Shown: positions 34,400 through 47,220, numbered from the stretch's first letter. The stretch: 64,000 bases of DNA from Micrasema longulum (GCA_022494885.1 JAGVSM010000892.1:62001-126000), one strand, 5' to 3'. Notes: generated from the letters alone by a model not told the origin. Numbers and translations are program-made.

Positions 34400-36104
34400 T
34401 TTTACAAATTTCTGGAATGCAAGAAGGCATCAGAAGAGTTTGAAAATCAGTTTAGCCAATTTAATTTAATTCGATCAAAACATAACTTCGCGTCTATTGG
34501 TAAAGCAGATCGAGTAATGGTAATGCAGAGATCTGCATAAAAAAAGTTTTCCTACTGGTTAACAGATGACGGTATACTAAACAAATTTATATAGTTATTG
34601 TTACATTATTGCTTATTTATAAGCAAAATAGAAAGATTTTCTATATTTTGTTAAATTAATTATAAGTCGCCGCAATCAATAAACAATACAATTTCCTCAA
34701 TACCCAAGTATAAAATAAAAAATAACTCTCTTTGTCATTAAACGACTTTAATACAGAAAACTATGATATTTACAATCTTGCGAGAATTAATTATTAAAAG
34801 GCACTTCATTGGCCAATGTGCGCATTTATCTTAGGTGCGCTTATTTCAAATTGTACGCTTATGTAAATTTAATGAAATTAAGATTTTTTTTATGTGAATA
34901 TTTTTTAATTTGTGAAAAGCTTATTATTAAATTGACGACTTTGATCACAAATAAGTTGATAATGAAATAAAAAAACAATAAGAATGTAGGAAAATGCATA
35001 AATAAATATTTCAATCAAACAATTCGGAATTCGCAAATTAAAAAGTTTTTCAAAATGTGAGCGATAACTGTCTCTCAAACGTACAAAAATGCAGAAGACG
35101 GTAAATTTCGGTGTATCCGAAATCTGATACTACAAATGCCTTCAATTATCAGATCGCATTTCGATTTCAGAAAACAAGATGGATTTGGGTAACCATAACT
35201 GCGGTGACTGAAGCGTTCCCCTTAATGCCGTTATAAACGCAGAAGCGAACGACATTGAACGGACGTTAGTCTGTTGCGAGCAGTCCCCGGCTACTTTTGA
35301 ACTTTTGTCTCCTCGCAATTACTAAAATCTATATGTACGCTAAGATACTGCACAAATCGATCTGGAAAAGCGATAGTATAACCTTTCACCAATAAGTAAT
35401 GTTCTTATCTTATTCAATACTTGTTTAAATAGCCATTTTAATGTCAAAAAACGTCTAATTCATATGTTACCAGTACTGATTATTTGTGATTTATTTTCTG
35501 TCTCTGTCCTGCTCAGTTAGTAGGGCAAATAGTGAAACGACAAACAATGGTGACGCGTATGCAGAAGGGAGCGACAAACTGAATATAATTTACAGTAGAC
35601 CGATGTAAACAGAACGTGCTTTTTACTGTACTACGTGTTTTGCTTGCCAAAGTCGACGTGATATGACGTGACGATATTGGCTCCCTCCGCTGGTTATTCA
35701 CTTTCCTCTGGGGACGACTTTTTAGCTCGGATTTGTATGGAGTGTCATCTTTATATGTTATATCTCAATGCTGCGATTCGCAAAATTATGATTCTATCTA
35801 CGTGGGCTATTGTCCTTTTTTGACCGACATGTTCAGCAAGCAATGAGTTTCATTAACAGTACGGTAGGTACATACTATACTAATGTACAGCACTTGTAAC
35901 TACGCTTAACATAAAAAAGTATTACCTTTTCAATTAATTAATTTAAAGCTGTTTTTCTTTAAAACTAGTTTTTTTCTCCCATTTTCAACATGTAAACAGT
36001 AATTTATTAAAAAAGACCCATTTTTTTGAAAAAATTCATGTCTAAATTTTCAATTATCCGAAAAAAGTCCGGTCTTTATTGATTCGGATAGTTGGATTTC
36101 TACT
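34400..36104. other. Region upstream of the lectin gene, no gene seen
   Basis: This should include the VIP36-like promoter just above 34353. The rest is AT-rich. Its right end (GATTCGGATAGTTGGATTTC then TACTG-TA at 36101-36107) resembles one end of a pogo-like element, but I find no matching left end. Confidence 0.4.
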
Positions 36105-36864
36105 GTATTCAAAATACAGGGTATTTTTTTTGCAATTTATAAGTAACAATTTTATTATTTCAGTATTGGTAGGCTGTAAGTCAAATGTTTAACCAGCCAT
36201 AATGATTTCAAATGCATATTTTTTTTCGTTAAATCAAACGGCCGAACATGTGTTATGGTTTGCGGCATTGTCCCTTTCAGAATGAGGAAAGGGAAGTAAT
36301 GTTGGACGGTCTGATGGATGTTACCAGACCAGTCTGGAATCCTGACTTAATTAAAAACAGAAGGAATTTCAGATTATTCACTCAGTTTGTTCACTCAGCT
36401 CATGGATTGAGGAATGGTAGATTCTTGGGACGCCTCATAATAATATAAAGTGACCGATACTTGTAAAATGAGGAACTTCAGCCCTACGGGAAATTGGATA
36501 ATTTTTTTTTTCTTGCGCGTAAAAATGAGATCATCAAATTGTACTGCAAAGTTTCTTTAAAATGTACAAAAAAAATGTATAATTATTTTCATAAAAACGA
36601 ATTATTTTGAACGACGTCACTAGTTCATATGAATCAACTAATGATAAGAGACTTGTGGAAGAATTCCAGTTTACGGTAATTAATTTATTTAATTATTAAT
36701 TTATTTAAAATTACACGGACCAGTAAATGAGTTAACAAAGAGAGAAAAACAGGAACCGAGGAAAGAAAAAGGGATAAAAAAATATATTTGAGAAAAAATG
36801 CAGTAAAATCTCAGGGAGGTCAGGATTCTGGGGATATATAATAATATTTCAGGCGTTCATAAAA

Positions 36865-37392
36865 GGTGACTAGAGAGCTAATGGACAGCGAAAGAACGGC
36901 TAATAGGATCTACGAAGCGAATGTTGATGGATGCAGAGAACGAAGAAGACCGAGAAAGACGTGGCACGATCAAGTCCATTAAATCAAGGCTATCTCTATG
37001 TTGAACAATATTACTTTGGACATTGACATTTTTCACGTCTCTAAGGAAGTTTTTCGTTACAAGATTCTCTTATTTTTTTAACATATTATTCTCTGGATAT
37101 TATGTATACTTATGTGTTATTTTTATATATACTTAATTTTACCTCATTATTTTAATTATTTCTATATGTTTGAATTAGATATTCCATTTTGTAATGTACG
37201 TATAAATTAATAAATAAAATTGAAAATTGAAATACTTGAAGATGGACATGTCAAGAGTAGGAATAATCGGCGTGCGTGCATGAGAAGATGTATGAATGTA
37301 GAGAAAGCGAGGTCTGTATGCAAAGACAGAGTGATAGGGCGATTTGTCCTCTTTGCCTATCCCTACGGGGAAACGGCGTGATGGTTTGTTTG
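36865..37392 (+). mobile_element. Family R LINE 3' end, split by family J
   Basis: 36865-36978 (GAACGGCTAATAGGATCTAC and AAGACCGAGAAAGACGTGGC) continues at 37229 with ATACTTGAAGATGGACATGT and ends TATCCCTACGGGGAAACGGC then GTGATGGTTTGT. The inserted 250 bases are a J element. Confidence 0.8.
36979..37228 (+). mobile_element. Family J LINE 3' end, nested
   Basis: Starts AAATCAAGGCTATCTCTATG, encodes LNNITLDIDIFHVSKEVF and ends in AAATTGAAAATTGA. Same 3' sequence as reversed 31672-31955. It is inserted in family R between CAAGTCCA and AATACTTG. Confidence 0.8.
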
Positions 37393-37399
37393 TTATTCA

Positions 37400-37620
37400 T
37401 AAATTAAATACAAACATAAATACGTAGTGTTTAAAACTGTCTGAATATTTTGTTATTTCTCTCTGTAAATATAATAATAAATATAACAACTTAATAAAGT
37501 TTTCTTTCTATATTCTCACTTTGTTCTCCTCGGCACGGGTAACCCCTGAGAGGTAACATAATTTTTATTATTAATCATTGTTTATAATGTGAAAAAAAAA
37601 AACGCAATGTGCAATAAAAA
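37400..37620. mobile_element. Internal fragment related to the 43034 element
   Basis: TTTAAAACTGTCTGAATATT and CCTCGGCACGGGTAACCCC match 43290-43430. No inverted ends are retained. Confidence 0.55.
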
Positions 37621-37667
37621 CTGTCTTTTTCACGAACGTCTAATAATTATATTACATTATTATTACT

Positions 37668-38172
37668 ATGGATAACTTATATAGCGCCATTTTCGTAAAA
37701 AAATACCTAAAAGGCGCTTTACACAGTGATTCTATAGATAAATAAATTTAATTCAAGCTTTTAAATTTGTAATTTAATTGAAACAATTTATTTTGTTATC
37801 ACATGCTACGGATTTATTCAAATGATTTAGAGAACAGTGGGTTTTAAGTTTTTTCCGAAACGTCACTTCACTCTCACAGCCTCGCACCTCTGCTGGGAGA
37901 GCATTCCATGCCATAGGGCCTGCGACCGCAAATCCGCGTTCATTGAATTTAGTGCGCTGTTTGCGTAGAGGTATAATATTTTTTTCTCTCGCCGTAGACG
38001 TAGCTGATCTAAGCGTAAGACGCCTGTCAGCTAGTCAGGCAGATTTATACATAAGCCAATGGAGTTTGTATTCCACCCTCTATGGAATACGTAGCCAGTG
38101 TAATTGCCGAAGTAGTGGAGTGATATGACTAAACTTAGAGATTCTGATAATAACATATTCATTTGTATATAT
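37668..38172 (-). mobile_element. L2-like LINE 3' end
   Basis: The reverse strand reads ITPLLRQLHWLRIP, YKLHWLMYKSA, then GFAVAGPMAWNALPAEVRGC and FRKKLKTHC, the L2/CR1 C-terminal pattern. It ends in the GGCGCTATATAAGTTATCC hairpin motif and an ATT tail. Confidence 0.8.
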
Positions 38173-38334
38173 TAGTAGCTTAAGCTTTATGTACCCAGTG
38201 AAGTTATTAGGAATATTTCTTTGCAATTTTATACTTGCATTTATTTCAGTAAAAAAAAACAATTTATTATTTGATGAAAAAAACAACAAATGTATAAGAT
38301 TTGTGACACATAATGTCAAACAAACCATGTTTTA

Positions 38335-38620
38335 TGTAAAACAACAATGTTTTGAGTATGTCCAAATGTTTGCAGACTGGCTGGATTTTCTCCCTAGAGA
38401 GTTGTTCATATTTAAATTTGTTGCAATAGAGAGGGAATACATTTTTGAGAGAGTAATAATTTGAGAGGGTCTAGGCATTTACAGGGCTTATGACCTGTCA
38501 TTTTCTGGTTTAAGTGGCCACTTTACACACTGTCTAACACTCACCATTCCGCCCATGTTTGAACATCCACATTTTCTCAACTCTGAACAAAATCTGTTGA
38601 TTTTTGTGAAGAGCTGAAGT
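38335..38620 (+). repeat. S380 repeat fragment
   Basis: Reads GAGTATGTCCAAATGTTTGC, GACTGGCTGGATTTTCTCCC, GGGCTTATGACCTGTCATTT and GCCACTTTACACACTGTC. A 30-codon open stretch (DWLDFLPREL) recurs in other copies but I treat it as chance. Confidence 0.7.
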
Positions 38621-38885
38621 CAAGTCTCTAAACTGTTGTAGCCAAGCATACCCTGGAGAAACTCGGTCGGGTAGAGCCAAGGATAATACCCGCACTCTCT
38701 CATGTAGAGATATCTCAGAAACATCTTTTGGATTTTCTCTATCATAAGAGAGTACTTCAGTTCATGTGGTCCCCAAATCATCGAGCCACTCTTGAGTCTA
38801 CTTCGCACCAAGGAGTTGTAAAGAGTTCTCAGTATGCGCGTATTTTCGGAAACTCTGGCAGCATATACACGGTTCGCCCCTGCAA
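38620..38885 (-). mobile_element. Family J LINE fragment
   Basis: The reverse strand reads VSENTRILRTLYNSLVRSRL, KSGSMIWGPHELKYSLMIEK then MRECGYYPWLYPTEFLQGML. Matches 45010-45240. Confidence 0.78.
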
Positions 38886-38978
38886 GATAGACGTGTGTGG
38901 CGGTCCATTCTCTCTGCCTAACCCTACGGAAAAATGTCGTGATGGTAGTAGTGGTAGTAGTAGTAGTAGTAGTAGTAG
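38886..38978 (+). repeat. Family R tail plus GTA microsatellite
   Basis: TGTGTGGCGGTCCATTCTCT and CCTAACCCTACGG precede GTCGTGATGGTAGTAG and then about ten GTA units. It shows that the microsatellite grows from the LINE's TGATGGT terminus. Confidence 0.75.
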
Positions 38979-39409
38979 GGTGACATTTTATATGTATATA
39001 GCAACTAATTGGATTAACGTGTCTCCCCGCCAATCCATATTTAAAAAAAAAAGTGAGTTTTGACATTTGGTCAATAACTTAAATCTACTGAATAAGATTC
39101 TCCATATAGAATTTAAGACCTTTCACCCCGCGACTAAGAAAACATACTTCCCTTTACAATAAATGTCTCCGATGATCACCTCTTCTTTGAGATCGTCGAC
39201 CGGTCAGTCAAATTCGTTCACATCAACCGGCTACATCGGGAACATTCGAAACTAGATTCAAACAGCCATAGAAAAAAATCGTCCAATGGCTTTATCACAA
39301 ACACGTGTACAGCCACCCTAAGACAATATAACAGACTGGAACATTTTTTTCACAGGAGATACCTTCCAAACAGAACCGCGTAAAAAATCAATTAAAAAAG
39401 AACAATGGT

Positions 39410-39660
39410 GGAGATTTATTGTACCATAGAGGAGAATAGGTGTAATGCAGGCGTTATATATGCGAAATTTGGTTTTCACTGAGTAAATATCCGATCTCCA
39501 GACAGCCTTCATACTGTTGAATGTGGCGCGTGCTATTCCTAGCCGCACTCCTAGTTTTTTTTAAAGCTGCCATTTTCCGTAACATATACTCCCAGGTATT
39601 TGAAACTCTCGAACATTTCGATGACTTGGTTTGATAGTCAGGGGATTTTGGGGGTCAAGG
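39410..39660 (-). mobile_element. RTE-like LINE fragment
   Basis: The reverse strand reads RLGIARATFNSMKAVWRSDI then YSVKTKFRIYNACITPILLY. Similar text is reversed at 18890-19130. Confidence 0.65.
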
Positions 39661-40432
39661 CTTGAAATGTTAAACTACTGGGTGTTCATTTAGATTCAGA
39701 TCTTTCTCTTCATTCTCAGGTCAATAAAACGGTAAGTGCTGGTTTCTTCCATCTCCGACAGATCAAATCCGTGCGGAGAAATATTCCTATAGATGCAACT
39801 AAAACTCTTGTAAATGCTTATGTCGTTTCGCGTCTAAATTGTTGTGTAAATATCAAACTAATAAACTTCAATTTGTTTTCAATGCAGCAGCAAGGCTTAT
39901 TACGGGAGTAAAAAAATATTCTCACATCTCACAACTTCTTCGAGATTTGCACTAGTTAAAAAGCCCAGAGAAAATAAAATACAAGCTGTGCTGAACAGTA
40001 TTCAAATCCCTTCATGAAATGGCTCCAAAATACCTATCGGACCTTTGTATTAGGGAAAATACATGTCAAAAGAAATCTACTCTTAGGTCAGCATTTGATT
40101 CAGGAAGAGGAAAACTTGTTGAAATCCGGCGCTCCCCAAACACTAGATTTGGAGATCGTGCTTTTACCGCCGCCGGCCCCTCTGCCTTGAACCAATTGCC
40201 TTCAAACTTACGAATCATCGACAGTCCAGTCAGTTCAGATCCCAACTAAAATCCCACTTCTTTAGACTATCATACCCTCAATTTTAAATCTGGAAATATA
40301 ATATATCACTTAAGTTTAGTTAGAATGTAAGTTTAGATATACAATTGTAAAGCGCCCTTGAGGTGATTTTTAACAAAAATGGCGCTATATAAATCAGCCA
40401 AATATTATTATTATTATTATTATTGTTACACC
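39660..40432 (+). mobile_element. L2-like LINE, most complete copy
   Basis: Reads LLGVHLDSDLSLHSQVNKTV, FFHLRQIKSVRRNIPIDATK, a decayed middle, then MAPKYLSDLCIRENTCQKKS and FGDRAFTAAGPSALNQLPSN. The 3' hairpin GCGCC/GGCGC and (ATT)n tail follow. It is 5' truncated, so the catalytic core is absent. Confidence 0.85.
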
Positions 40433-42000
40433 TCAGTGTAATTAAATGATATTTTCTGTTCATTTAAACAAATTGACGGCAAAATGATATATCTGTCACA
40501 GACACTATTTGACAGGAGAGCAAAAAGAATGTTTCAAAATCGGTTGAGCAGGGTATTATAAAGAATAATTCTATGGATCTTATATCTTTATCCTTATTTT
40601 ATTATTGCTTTATCTTTTTGCCACATTAAAGAATATGCTATTTGTTACCGTTGAATTAAAATTAGTCCGGAAAGAGGGTAGAATCACATTTGAATACATC
40701 GAACTGTGTCTGAAAATCCCTCCACTATGCCCCACTTTCGCCGCGCGCATTCATGATGTCGCCGCGTAATGTTGCGCGATGGGAAAAAATATAATCATAA
40801 CACAAATGTAAGGTAAATAAAAAAGCAATCCCTTAATTTCTCTAAAATTTTATTGTACACGCGGAAATATTGATTGACACAACAGAGTAGATAAGTAAAG
40901 GGTCATTTAGTAAAAGTAATTAAATTATTGAACTTTGAACTTAATATGTAAAACAAGTTTTATTTTACATAAAACGGATATTTTTATATCAGGTTAAATA
41001 ATATTTGATGTTTTGAAGATAATGACGGTCAAATGTCCACTACAGAGTTGTTTAATCCGAGGTCCAATTTTCATTGGTTCTCTCATTAGATGAGCAAAGT
41101 AGGGTAAAAAAAATACTACCCTGGCAACACTAACGAAGTGTCCAATTTCTTTTCTTCGATAATTTGACAGATGGAAAAATGATTTAATTTTTAAGTAATG
41201 TATTTGCTACTTACACATTCGTTTGCTGATTACAATGAAATGTGATCCCACTATGTTTCTTTAAGATCCTACCTGTATTTCTACACTTTAAAAGGACACA
41301 ACACGGCATAGTTGAATTCAAATCAGGAGTTGCGCACTGAACGACGTCTACAAAGAAACTGATGGGTCAAAACGTAAAACTACTAATTTATGAGTAGTTT
41401 AATTGCCTTCTGTTTGATGCTCGCATGCGGTTTCTGTTAATTCTATGTTTGGGACATTTTTTTAAACAAATTTGAAAAATGACAAAAACAGCATCTATAA
41501 CATTTTGCCATCGCAGTACTCCGTACCAAACTATTTTATGGACTCATAGACAGAGAATAATAAAATCCAATAATACCATTCAGGAAAATTTTGGACATTG
41601 GATGTTTTAAGAACGAGATCTTTAATTGGTTCAGCGCATCACAACTTATCTAAGTATAACCTGCTATTTTAGGATGTTCTTAATATTGGTTTGCACGATC
41701 TATTTCACGTCACATTACTGTAATTATTACGTCACGAATGGTTTCCTGTGCTCGTCAATCTGGGGCGCGCGTTCTTCTAAAAACTTCGAAATTTGAAGCG
41801 CAGTCTTTTATTCATTCAAATTTTCTTTTTACGATCCAATACCCAAAACTCATTTATCTATCGTAGCTGCTCTAAATCAAACTTACTTCGTCACCATTTA
41901 GATATTTTTAATATTGAATTTTGTGATTAGAAATTTTTTTTATTTAAAACGAAACATTTGTCAATGCTATAATACGAGTAATAAAAAATTATATATTTTT
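40433..42000. other. Anonymous intergenic DNA
   Basis: Mixed composition with a GC-richer patch near 40730-40780. I see no ORF, RNA gene or recognisable repeat ends. Confidence 0.4.
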
Positions 42001-42013
42001 TTATAACTTTTTT

Positions 42014-42087
42014 ACCAGTGACCGGGCTTCGTCGTGACCGACATCGTCAGACTGGACTGTCGGTCACGACGAAACCCGGTCACTGGT
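42014..42087. repeat. GC-rich 30-bp hairpin
   Basis: The left arm starts ACCAGTGACCGGGCTTCGTC (42014-42043). The right arm 42058-42087 is its reverse complement with one mismatch. The loop is 14 bases. Flanking T and A runs extend the pairing by 6. The surrounding DNA is AT-rich. Confidence 0.9.
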
Positions 42088-42267
42088 AAAAAAAATATAA
42101 ATAAAAGTGGAATAAAACTATATACGTATTTTTATTATTATATTCAAAATGCAGTTCCACCAAGAAATGTCAGTAGAAAAACTCAAATTTGTCAATGTGT
42201 AATGCATTTTTTTACCATTTAATATGTTAATGTTATTATCGTACGTAAATTTTGTATACAACACAAA

Positions 42268-42960
42268 ACCATCATGCCGTTTCTCCGTAAGGGTATGCAG
42301 AGATAGAACGCCACATCTCTCTATCTTTGCATACAGATCTCGCTTCCTCTTCATTTATGCATCATCTCATGCGCGCGCGCCGATTACTCGGACTTTTAAC
42401 ATTTCCATCTTTTAGTATTTTTTGGATTTGGTCATGCCATGTCTTTCTCGGTCTTTCTCTATTTCTGCGTCCATCAACATTCGCATTGTAAATATAGCCG
42501 TTCTTTCGATATTCATTCACTCTACATCTACAGAGCTCCTTTCTTAATTTTGTCGATAATGCCTATCTCAGCCTTACATAATGTACGGATCTCAAAATTT
42601 GCGCATCTATCGTACATAGTTTTACCACACATTCACCCAACAAATTGCATTTTGACAGCATTCAGCCTACTTCCACCCCTATTTTCAAGTCAATACTTCG
42701 CTCCTATACATCATAATTGGGACCGGGACTCCATTGTGAACTGCTATTTTTTCTCTTGCGACAAACACTTATTTGCTTAGGTTGATTTAAGCGTATTGTT
42801 CACTCTGTTCCCGGCACTCACCCTTCTTTAAATATCTTTTTCAGTCATCCCATCTTTAGTAAACATACTTCCCAGCTACATAAATTCCTCTACCTATTTG
42901 AGTATAACCCCATTCACAGTGATCTCCGTTTAGTTTTACATTCATTTAAAAAAAAAACCA
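42268..42960 (-). mobile_element. Family R LINE 3' half
   Basis: Reversed terminus (CATGCCGTTTCTCCGTAAGG), then text parallel to 31970-32430: reversed ATGTCTTTCTCGGTCTTTCT and CTCCTTTCTTAATTTTGTCG. Decayed by frameshifts. It gives the uninterrupted reference for the SINE insertion at 51096. Confidence 0.78.
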
Positions 42961-43033
42961 TCACATTCTATTTATCTCCTTTTAAATGTCAGGAAAACTT
43001 ACCGGCTTGAACTTGTGGCGTCACTACGGTATA

Positions 43034-44043
43034 CAGGTAAACGTCGTTTTACGCCGGGGTTTTGTTTCAAGAGACACCGGAGTAAAAAAATCGGCTTCAA
43101 ATGAAAACAAATGTATAAATAGGCTATAAAAAATGGATAGTGGAGCTAGGTAGAAGTAAAATGGATTGTCTCATTCGCCCATACCAATGCTGAATCAACT
43201 GCTCCACAAGTGTATAGCTTATGTTAGGTTTTTGTTGTTTTCATTGTGTGTTTTGTAATATAAATAATATAGATACATAAATACCTTGTTTTTAAAACTG
43301 TCTGAATATTTGTTAATTATGTTTGTTTTTTAAGTTAGTCTTCTTTGTTTATTCTCAAATGTAATTAAAAAAAACTAAATTGTTAAGTGTCCTCGGCACG
43401 GGAAACCCCAGTGAGGTCACATTATTTTTATTATTAATAATAGTTTTTAAGCGAAAAATATGAATAAATAAATAAAATTATAATGGAATATGGTTCCGTG
43501 TCAAAATTCTAAGAACAATCTAACATGTTTATTTAATACATATCCTATGCGTGTTTAAAATTAATAATAAATGGATTAAATACAGTTAAAATACATTAAC
43601 AAAAAATAAAAAAATCTCTTGATTTTTTTATAATAAATACTTACCAGTTCGTCGGTATAAAATCAAATTCTCACACTTTTTTGAAAAAAGCATCTAATTT
43701 CATTTTCTTTGTTTGTTGCTTCCTTTCTTGCAGAACCATAGCATAAACCTTAAATATTCAAATATTCTTTCAATTACAATAAAAATAAAATAAAAAATAT
43801 AATAATACCTTTTTATTTTTCTTAAAAACAAAACGAAAACTAACTCGGAAACAATTTCACACACTCAATAGACTGCTTGCGTACACAGTAATATAATAAA
43901 ATAACGTGTAAAAGTGTGTCTGCCAATCGAATCGCGGCGCCTACTGTCGTCTAGTGTCGGCTGAACCGGGGGATCCCACGCCGCACAACCGGCGTAATTG
44001 TAAATCGGCGTAAATCGAACCGGCGCAAAACGACATTTACCTG
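43034..44043. mobile_element. Pogo-like non-autonomous element (1010 bp)
   Basis: The left end CAGGTAAACGTCGTTTTACG is inverted at the right end as CGCAAAACGACATTTACCTG (22 of 24 bases match). TA precedes the left end. The interior is AT-rich and lacks a transposase ORF. 37400-37620 shares its interior. Confidence 0.75.
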
Positions 44044-44559
44044 TTATTTCAAAATGACAAAACTTAAAAAAATCATAGCGATGATAAAACGATACACAAA
44101 AAATGGGTTCGTTTTATAGTTTATTTACAAATAAAAAACACCGAACTTTCTCATTGTCTGTAACCTTTCTTTTTTTCTAGAACTATTCAATCAAAAAGCT
44201 TGAGTAGCGATGGTATGCATCGTCACATTTATGTCGTCTATTAGACTTGATTTGAAAAACACGTTTGGCGATATTTTTTGTCCGTATCGTGTCAGCTGTG
44301 AGGTTGTCGAATTATAAATCATTGTCAAATTATAAACCTGTCAAGACTCATCGATGTAATTACTAAAATATCAATTTGAAAATACAGTCCGTAATACCAA
44401 CGTACTGCCATGTCGGCGTTATGAAAGAATGATGTTTTTTTTGTTAGGGAGAGCGTGTATTTTATTAATAATTTCATATATCATCATTAACATCATTCCA
44501 TGTTCACTTCTAGCTGGAGCATGTATACATGTACATATAATCTTCTTATCTTTCCTCTC

Positions 44560-45625
44560 TCCGTAGCAATTCTCACTTTGTTGGCAACTGCCCTGAACTG
44601 GGTGTCCCGCAAGGCTTTAACCTGGGTCCATTGTTGTTCTCAATTTTCATTAATAATATTAAATATGTAATTTTGAACTCGCGTTTTCTAGTGTTTGCGG
44701 ATGACTTAAAACTATTCTTAAAGGTGACAACTTCTGACGATTTTTGTCTTCTCCAAGCGGATATATCTAATATATCTGAATGGGGAAGGCGAAACAAACT
44801 TAGGTTTAATGTTTCCAAGTGTTCGGTCACGTCCTTCACTAGGGCCCAAAAAACTCTTTTTTTTCGCTACAAAATGAATGACCAGAATCTGATACGAACA
44901 TCGAATGTTAAGGATCTGGGCGTTAGATTTGTGAGCACTCTGACATTTCATGAACACATAGAGACAATCAGTGGTAATGCATTGAAGATGTTAGGACTTG
45001 TTTTGTACTGCCAGGGTTTTCGAAAATACCCGCGTACTGAGAACTCTTTACAACTCCTTGGTGCAAAGTAGACTCGAGAGTGGCTCGATGATTTGGGGGC
45101 CACATGAACTGAAGTACTTCTTACGATAGAGAAAATCCAAAAGTTTCTGAGATATCTCTATATGAGAGAGTGCGGGTATTATCCTTGGCTCTACCCAACC
45201 GAGTTTCTCCAGGGTATGCATGGCTACAACAGTTTAGAGACTAGAAGGAATGTGTATTTGACTACACATTTTTATAGATTGTTGCGCGGTATGATCGATA
45301 ATTCTGAAATTATGTTGAGCATTGGTTTGTATGTTCCTGATAATTACCTAAGACAGCGTCAGCGTAGATTGTTACATGTTCCGATATTCAGGACCAACCT
45401 GCCTATGGTTATGCCTGTTGGAAGGGCTACTGCTGTGCTGAATAACATCGCTCTGGATATTGATCTGTTCCATGTATCCGAAGGGGGTTTCCGGAGCAGC
45501 TTACTACTTTGACATGAGTCTCTTTCGTGTATTTTTTTTTTCTTTTTTATAATATGTACGCATTGAATATATTTTTGTAATGTATATGTTATATTTAAAA
45601 TAAATGAATTGAATTGAATTGAAAC
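44560..45625 (+). mobile_element. Jockey-like LINE (family J), best copy
   Basis: Reads GVPQGFNLGPLLFSIFINNI (frame change inside), then LVFADDLKLFLKVTTSD with the FADD catalytic motif, then KDLGVRFVSTLTFHEHIETI. After frameshifts come MRECGYYPWLYPTEFLQGMH, GLYVPDNYLRQRQRRLLHVP and MPVGRATAVLNNIALDIDLF. It ends in repeated GAATT. The 5' half (endonuclease) is missing. Confidence 0.88.
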
Positions 45626-46055
45626 AAGGACTTGGGCGCTGAAATGGAAACACTATAAAAGGACAACTCCCGACTTTGCCGAGTTATCTCTTAGTTTTAC
45701 TAAATGAGAAATTAGAAGTAGGACTGTGCAACTCTGGAATAAACCACAAGACGGAATTCTGTTATATTCTTCCCCTTTTTTTATGTCTTTGATTTCAGGA
45801 AAAAACAACGCATGAGATTTGAACTCACACACGTTCTCATGGGTCGTGGCTGGTTTATGAGCTATCTGAGCCATTTTTAATTTTTTTTTTATCAATAATA
45901 AAACATAAAATACGTATAGTACACATTATAGTCTCTTACTTATTTAAAAAAAACTAATTTGGGACCGAACATATAAAGATTTTTTTTGTGACAATACATA
46001 ATATTATACACCCGAAATAGTAATAAAACATAATATATGTATTTATATATAAATG

Positions 46056-46440
46056 TTTAGATAATTTATATAGTGCCATTTTTGTGAAAACCACCTCAAT
46101 GGCGCTGTGCAATAAATGAATATTCCAGCACGTCTTGCAGCTACAGAGCGCATCGACGATTGGGATTCTAGTTCCTCGTCTCCAATTATGATATAAAGGA
46201 GCTAGATTGCAGCACGTCTTGCAGCTACAGAGCGCATGGATAGTAAGAAATCCAGCCCCCATTTCCTTTTTTTATTTATTTTTATTTGACAATTAAGTTT
46301 AGAGTTGAAGTGATATTTTAAAAAATAAAATAAAAAACAAATTTATAAAAATATAAGTTAGATTACAACAAGTCTTGCAGCTACTGAACGCATGGACGAT
46401 TGAAATTCTAGACCCCATTTGCTAAATTTAACATCACAAA
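46056..46440 (-). mobile_element. Composite minisatellite element with L2-like 3' end
   Basis: Reversed L2-like end (TATAGTGCCATTTTTGTG, CACCTCAATGGCGCTGT), then three cores GTCTTGCAGCTACAGAGCGC near 46135, 46215 and 46375. Confidence 0.75.
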
Positions 46441-46444
46441 AAGT

Positions 46445-46940
46445 GTTTTGGGTGAGTGTCTAGCTAATTATAATATGTCAATTGAAGCTAAACTGGCGGT
46501 GGACAACGGAGTTTTAGTTCCAAAACATTTGTTTGAAAGTAAAACATGGAATTGGCAGAGGAAGAATGAAAGGAGAGTGAACGCGGTAGAAATGCGATCC
46601 AGACGAATGTGTGGGAAGTCAGTGTATGACAGGGTTACGAATGATGAAATCAGACGAGAGTGTAAATCTTAGTTACATTGATAAGATAAAAAAGGGTCTC
46701 TGAGATGGTTTTGTCATGTAGAACGAATGGATATTGAAAGAATTGTAAAACAGGTATATTTGGCGAGAATGAACGGTAATGTGGGATGAAGACAATCGAG
46801 CAAGACGTGGCGTGATCAGATAAACCAAAATTTTAAGTCGGGTCATGTCAAAACCAGGCAGAACCGAAGAGTACAAGATGTTTGAATGAAGAATCTAGGA
46901 ATGTATGCCAGGATAGACGTGTGTGGCGGTATTAAAGGCA
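46445..46940 (+). mobile_element. Family R-like LINE fragment
   Basis: Reads NMSIEAKLAVDNGVLVPKHL, RMCGKSVYDRVTNDEIRREC and, after a frameshift, the WFGHVERM-like region. Ends near GACGTGTGTGGCGG. Confidence 0.78.
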
Positions 46941-46984
46941 CCAGCAACTAAAACAGCTAATACCGAGTTTTAAGTCATTACAAT

Positions 46985-47088
46985 TTCCAACAGTTGTGGT
47001 AGAGTGGGATTTGAAATTTGAACCTCGGACTTTTGGTCCGTGAGTCCACAAAACTACCACGGGACCACAATCCGGTTCTAATCATCAT
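46985..47088 (-). mobile_element. SINE-B copy
   Basis: The reverse strand reads GGATTGTGGTCCCGTGGTAG, then GACTCACGGACCAAAAGTCC and CACTCTACCACAACTG. Confidence 0.6.
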
Positions 47089-47220
47089 CGTTCGCTTTTA
47101 ACATTTCATTTTATACAAAAAATAAAACTCCACCAAGCCACTTTCTGTGGCTTATTGGTGGAGAATTAAGGTAGAGACCTGAAACCTTCATTGATGTGGG
47201 TGAGATTTATCTCAATTGCA

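Noticed and set aside
38340..38460. Recurrent peptide DWLDFLPREL in several ORFs
   Set aside because: It comes from the same S380 segment in each copy; frames break at once on both sides, so it is a shadow of a repeated DNA sequence.
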